Below are positions 6,376 through 6,649 of a stretch of DNA of 6,649 nucleotides, piece by piece. Origin of the DNA: Actinomycetes bacterium. GTDB lineage: Bacteria; Actinomycetota; Acidimicrobiia; Acidimicrobiales; Acidimicrobiaceae. The notes under the pieces are model-generated. The model was not told where the DNA came from. It saw nothing but the letters and a program-made list of their open reading frames with translations, and did no database searches. Position 1 is the stretch's first letter, and each line of letters opens with the position of its first letter. The stretch is from NCBI GenBank assembly GCA_021785315.1, contig JAJYFX010000108.1, forward strand, positions 1 through 6,649, written 5' to 3'. The position numbers and the translations under genes are program-made.

Positions 6376-6649
6376 ATGATTCAAAGGATTGGCGTGGTTG
6401 GCTGTGGCCTAATGGGATCCGGTATCGCGGAGGTCGCTGCCCGCCGTGGGCTTGACGTCGTTGTCACGGAAGGAGACGAAGCCAATCTTGCACGTGGACG
6501 TTCGAGAATAGAAAACTCGCTGGCACGCGCTTTGAAAGCATCGAAAATCACACAAGACGAACTCGAAAGCACTCTTTCGCGAATTCGATACGACATCGAT
6601 CTGGGCGCGCATTTCGATCGAGAACTTGTGGTCGAAGCCATTATCGAGA
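6376..6649 (+). CDS. 3-hydroxybutyryl-CoA dehydrogenase, N-terminal part (cut by window end)
   Basis: The first 91 codons are present and remain open at the window edge; the family is usually about 280-290 residues. The protein begins MIQRIGVVGCGLMGSGIAEV, the dinucleotide-binding motif GxGxxGxG (Gly9, 11, 14, 16) of the NAD(P)-binding Rossmann domain of 3-hydroxyacyl-CoA dehydrogenases; Glu32 at the end of strand 2 is in the usual place for binding the NAD ribose. LVVEAIIE at the end of the visible part matches the conserved strand before the substrate-binding region. It oxidises or forms 3-hydroxyacyl-CoA in fatty-acid or butanoate metabolism in the cytoplasm. It resembles the actinobacterial FadB2-type proteins. 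The start has a strong AAGGAG (6364-6369) 6 nt upstream. It lies 194 nt after the radical SAM gene and is probably a separate unit; the catalytic His/Glu region is outside the window. Confidence 0.93.
   Translation, partial: MIQRIGVVGCGLMGSGIAEVAARRGLDVVVTEGDEANLARGRSRIENSLARALKASKITQDELESTLSRIRYDIDLGAHFDRELVVEAIIE

Overview
The window is an ordinary bacterial chromosomal segment of roughly 50-55% G+C (estimated by eye). It has compact genes, Shine-Dalgarno sites on most of them, and no tRNA, rRNA, CRISPR array or recognisable insertion sequence. The organism cannot be named from the sequence. The EmrB/QacA-type efflux protein next to a MerR regulator and the FadB2-like 3-hydroxybutyryl-CoA dehydrogenase both recall actinobacterial proteins. 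Together with the moderate G+C, this weakly suggests a mid-GC actinobacterium such as an Acidimicrobiia lineage; this is an inference of low confidence.

Layout: the left half (132-3361) is read on the minus strand in the order MFS drug/metabolite exporter, MerR-family regulator, alpha/beta-hydrolase-fold protein. The exporter and regulator are 89 nt apart and probably form a transcription unit; the hydrolase follows after 156 nt. The exporter starts from an AT-rich control region (about 3380-3460) that holds a perfect 7+7 bp inverted repeat and a plausible sigma-70-type promoter. The hydrolase-fold protein has Ala where the family has its catalytic Ser, so it may not be a hydrolase.

The centre (3362-3966, 605 nt) has no confident gene. 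It contains a possible 67-codon GTG-start ORF (3505-3708) with a Shine-Dalgarno-like site and two hairpins at its 3' end, and otherwise only small dyads.

The right half is read on the plus strand: a class I SAM-dependent methyltransferase (3973-4881), a radical SAM/SPASM protein resembling the BA_1875-like (TIGR04053) family and related to NirJ/AhbD (5066-6181), and the first 91 codons of a 3-hydroxybutyryl-CoA dehydrogenase cut by the window edge (6376 onward). The methyltransferase and the radical SAM gene both lack a clear Shine-Dalgarno site.

How the genes may work together: exporter plus MerR regulator looks like a ligand-induced efflux module. The divergent methyltransferase and radical SAM enzyme could make or modify a small molecule or peptide, but no substrate can be read from the sequence and the grouping may be accidental. 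The dehydrogenase belongs to fatty-acid/butanoate metabolism and has its own strong ribosome binding site, so it is probably a separate unit.
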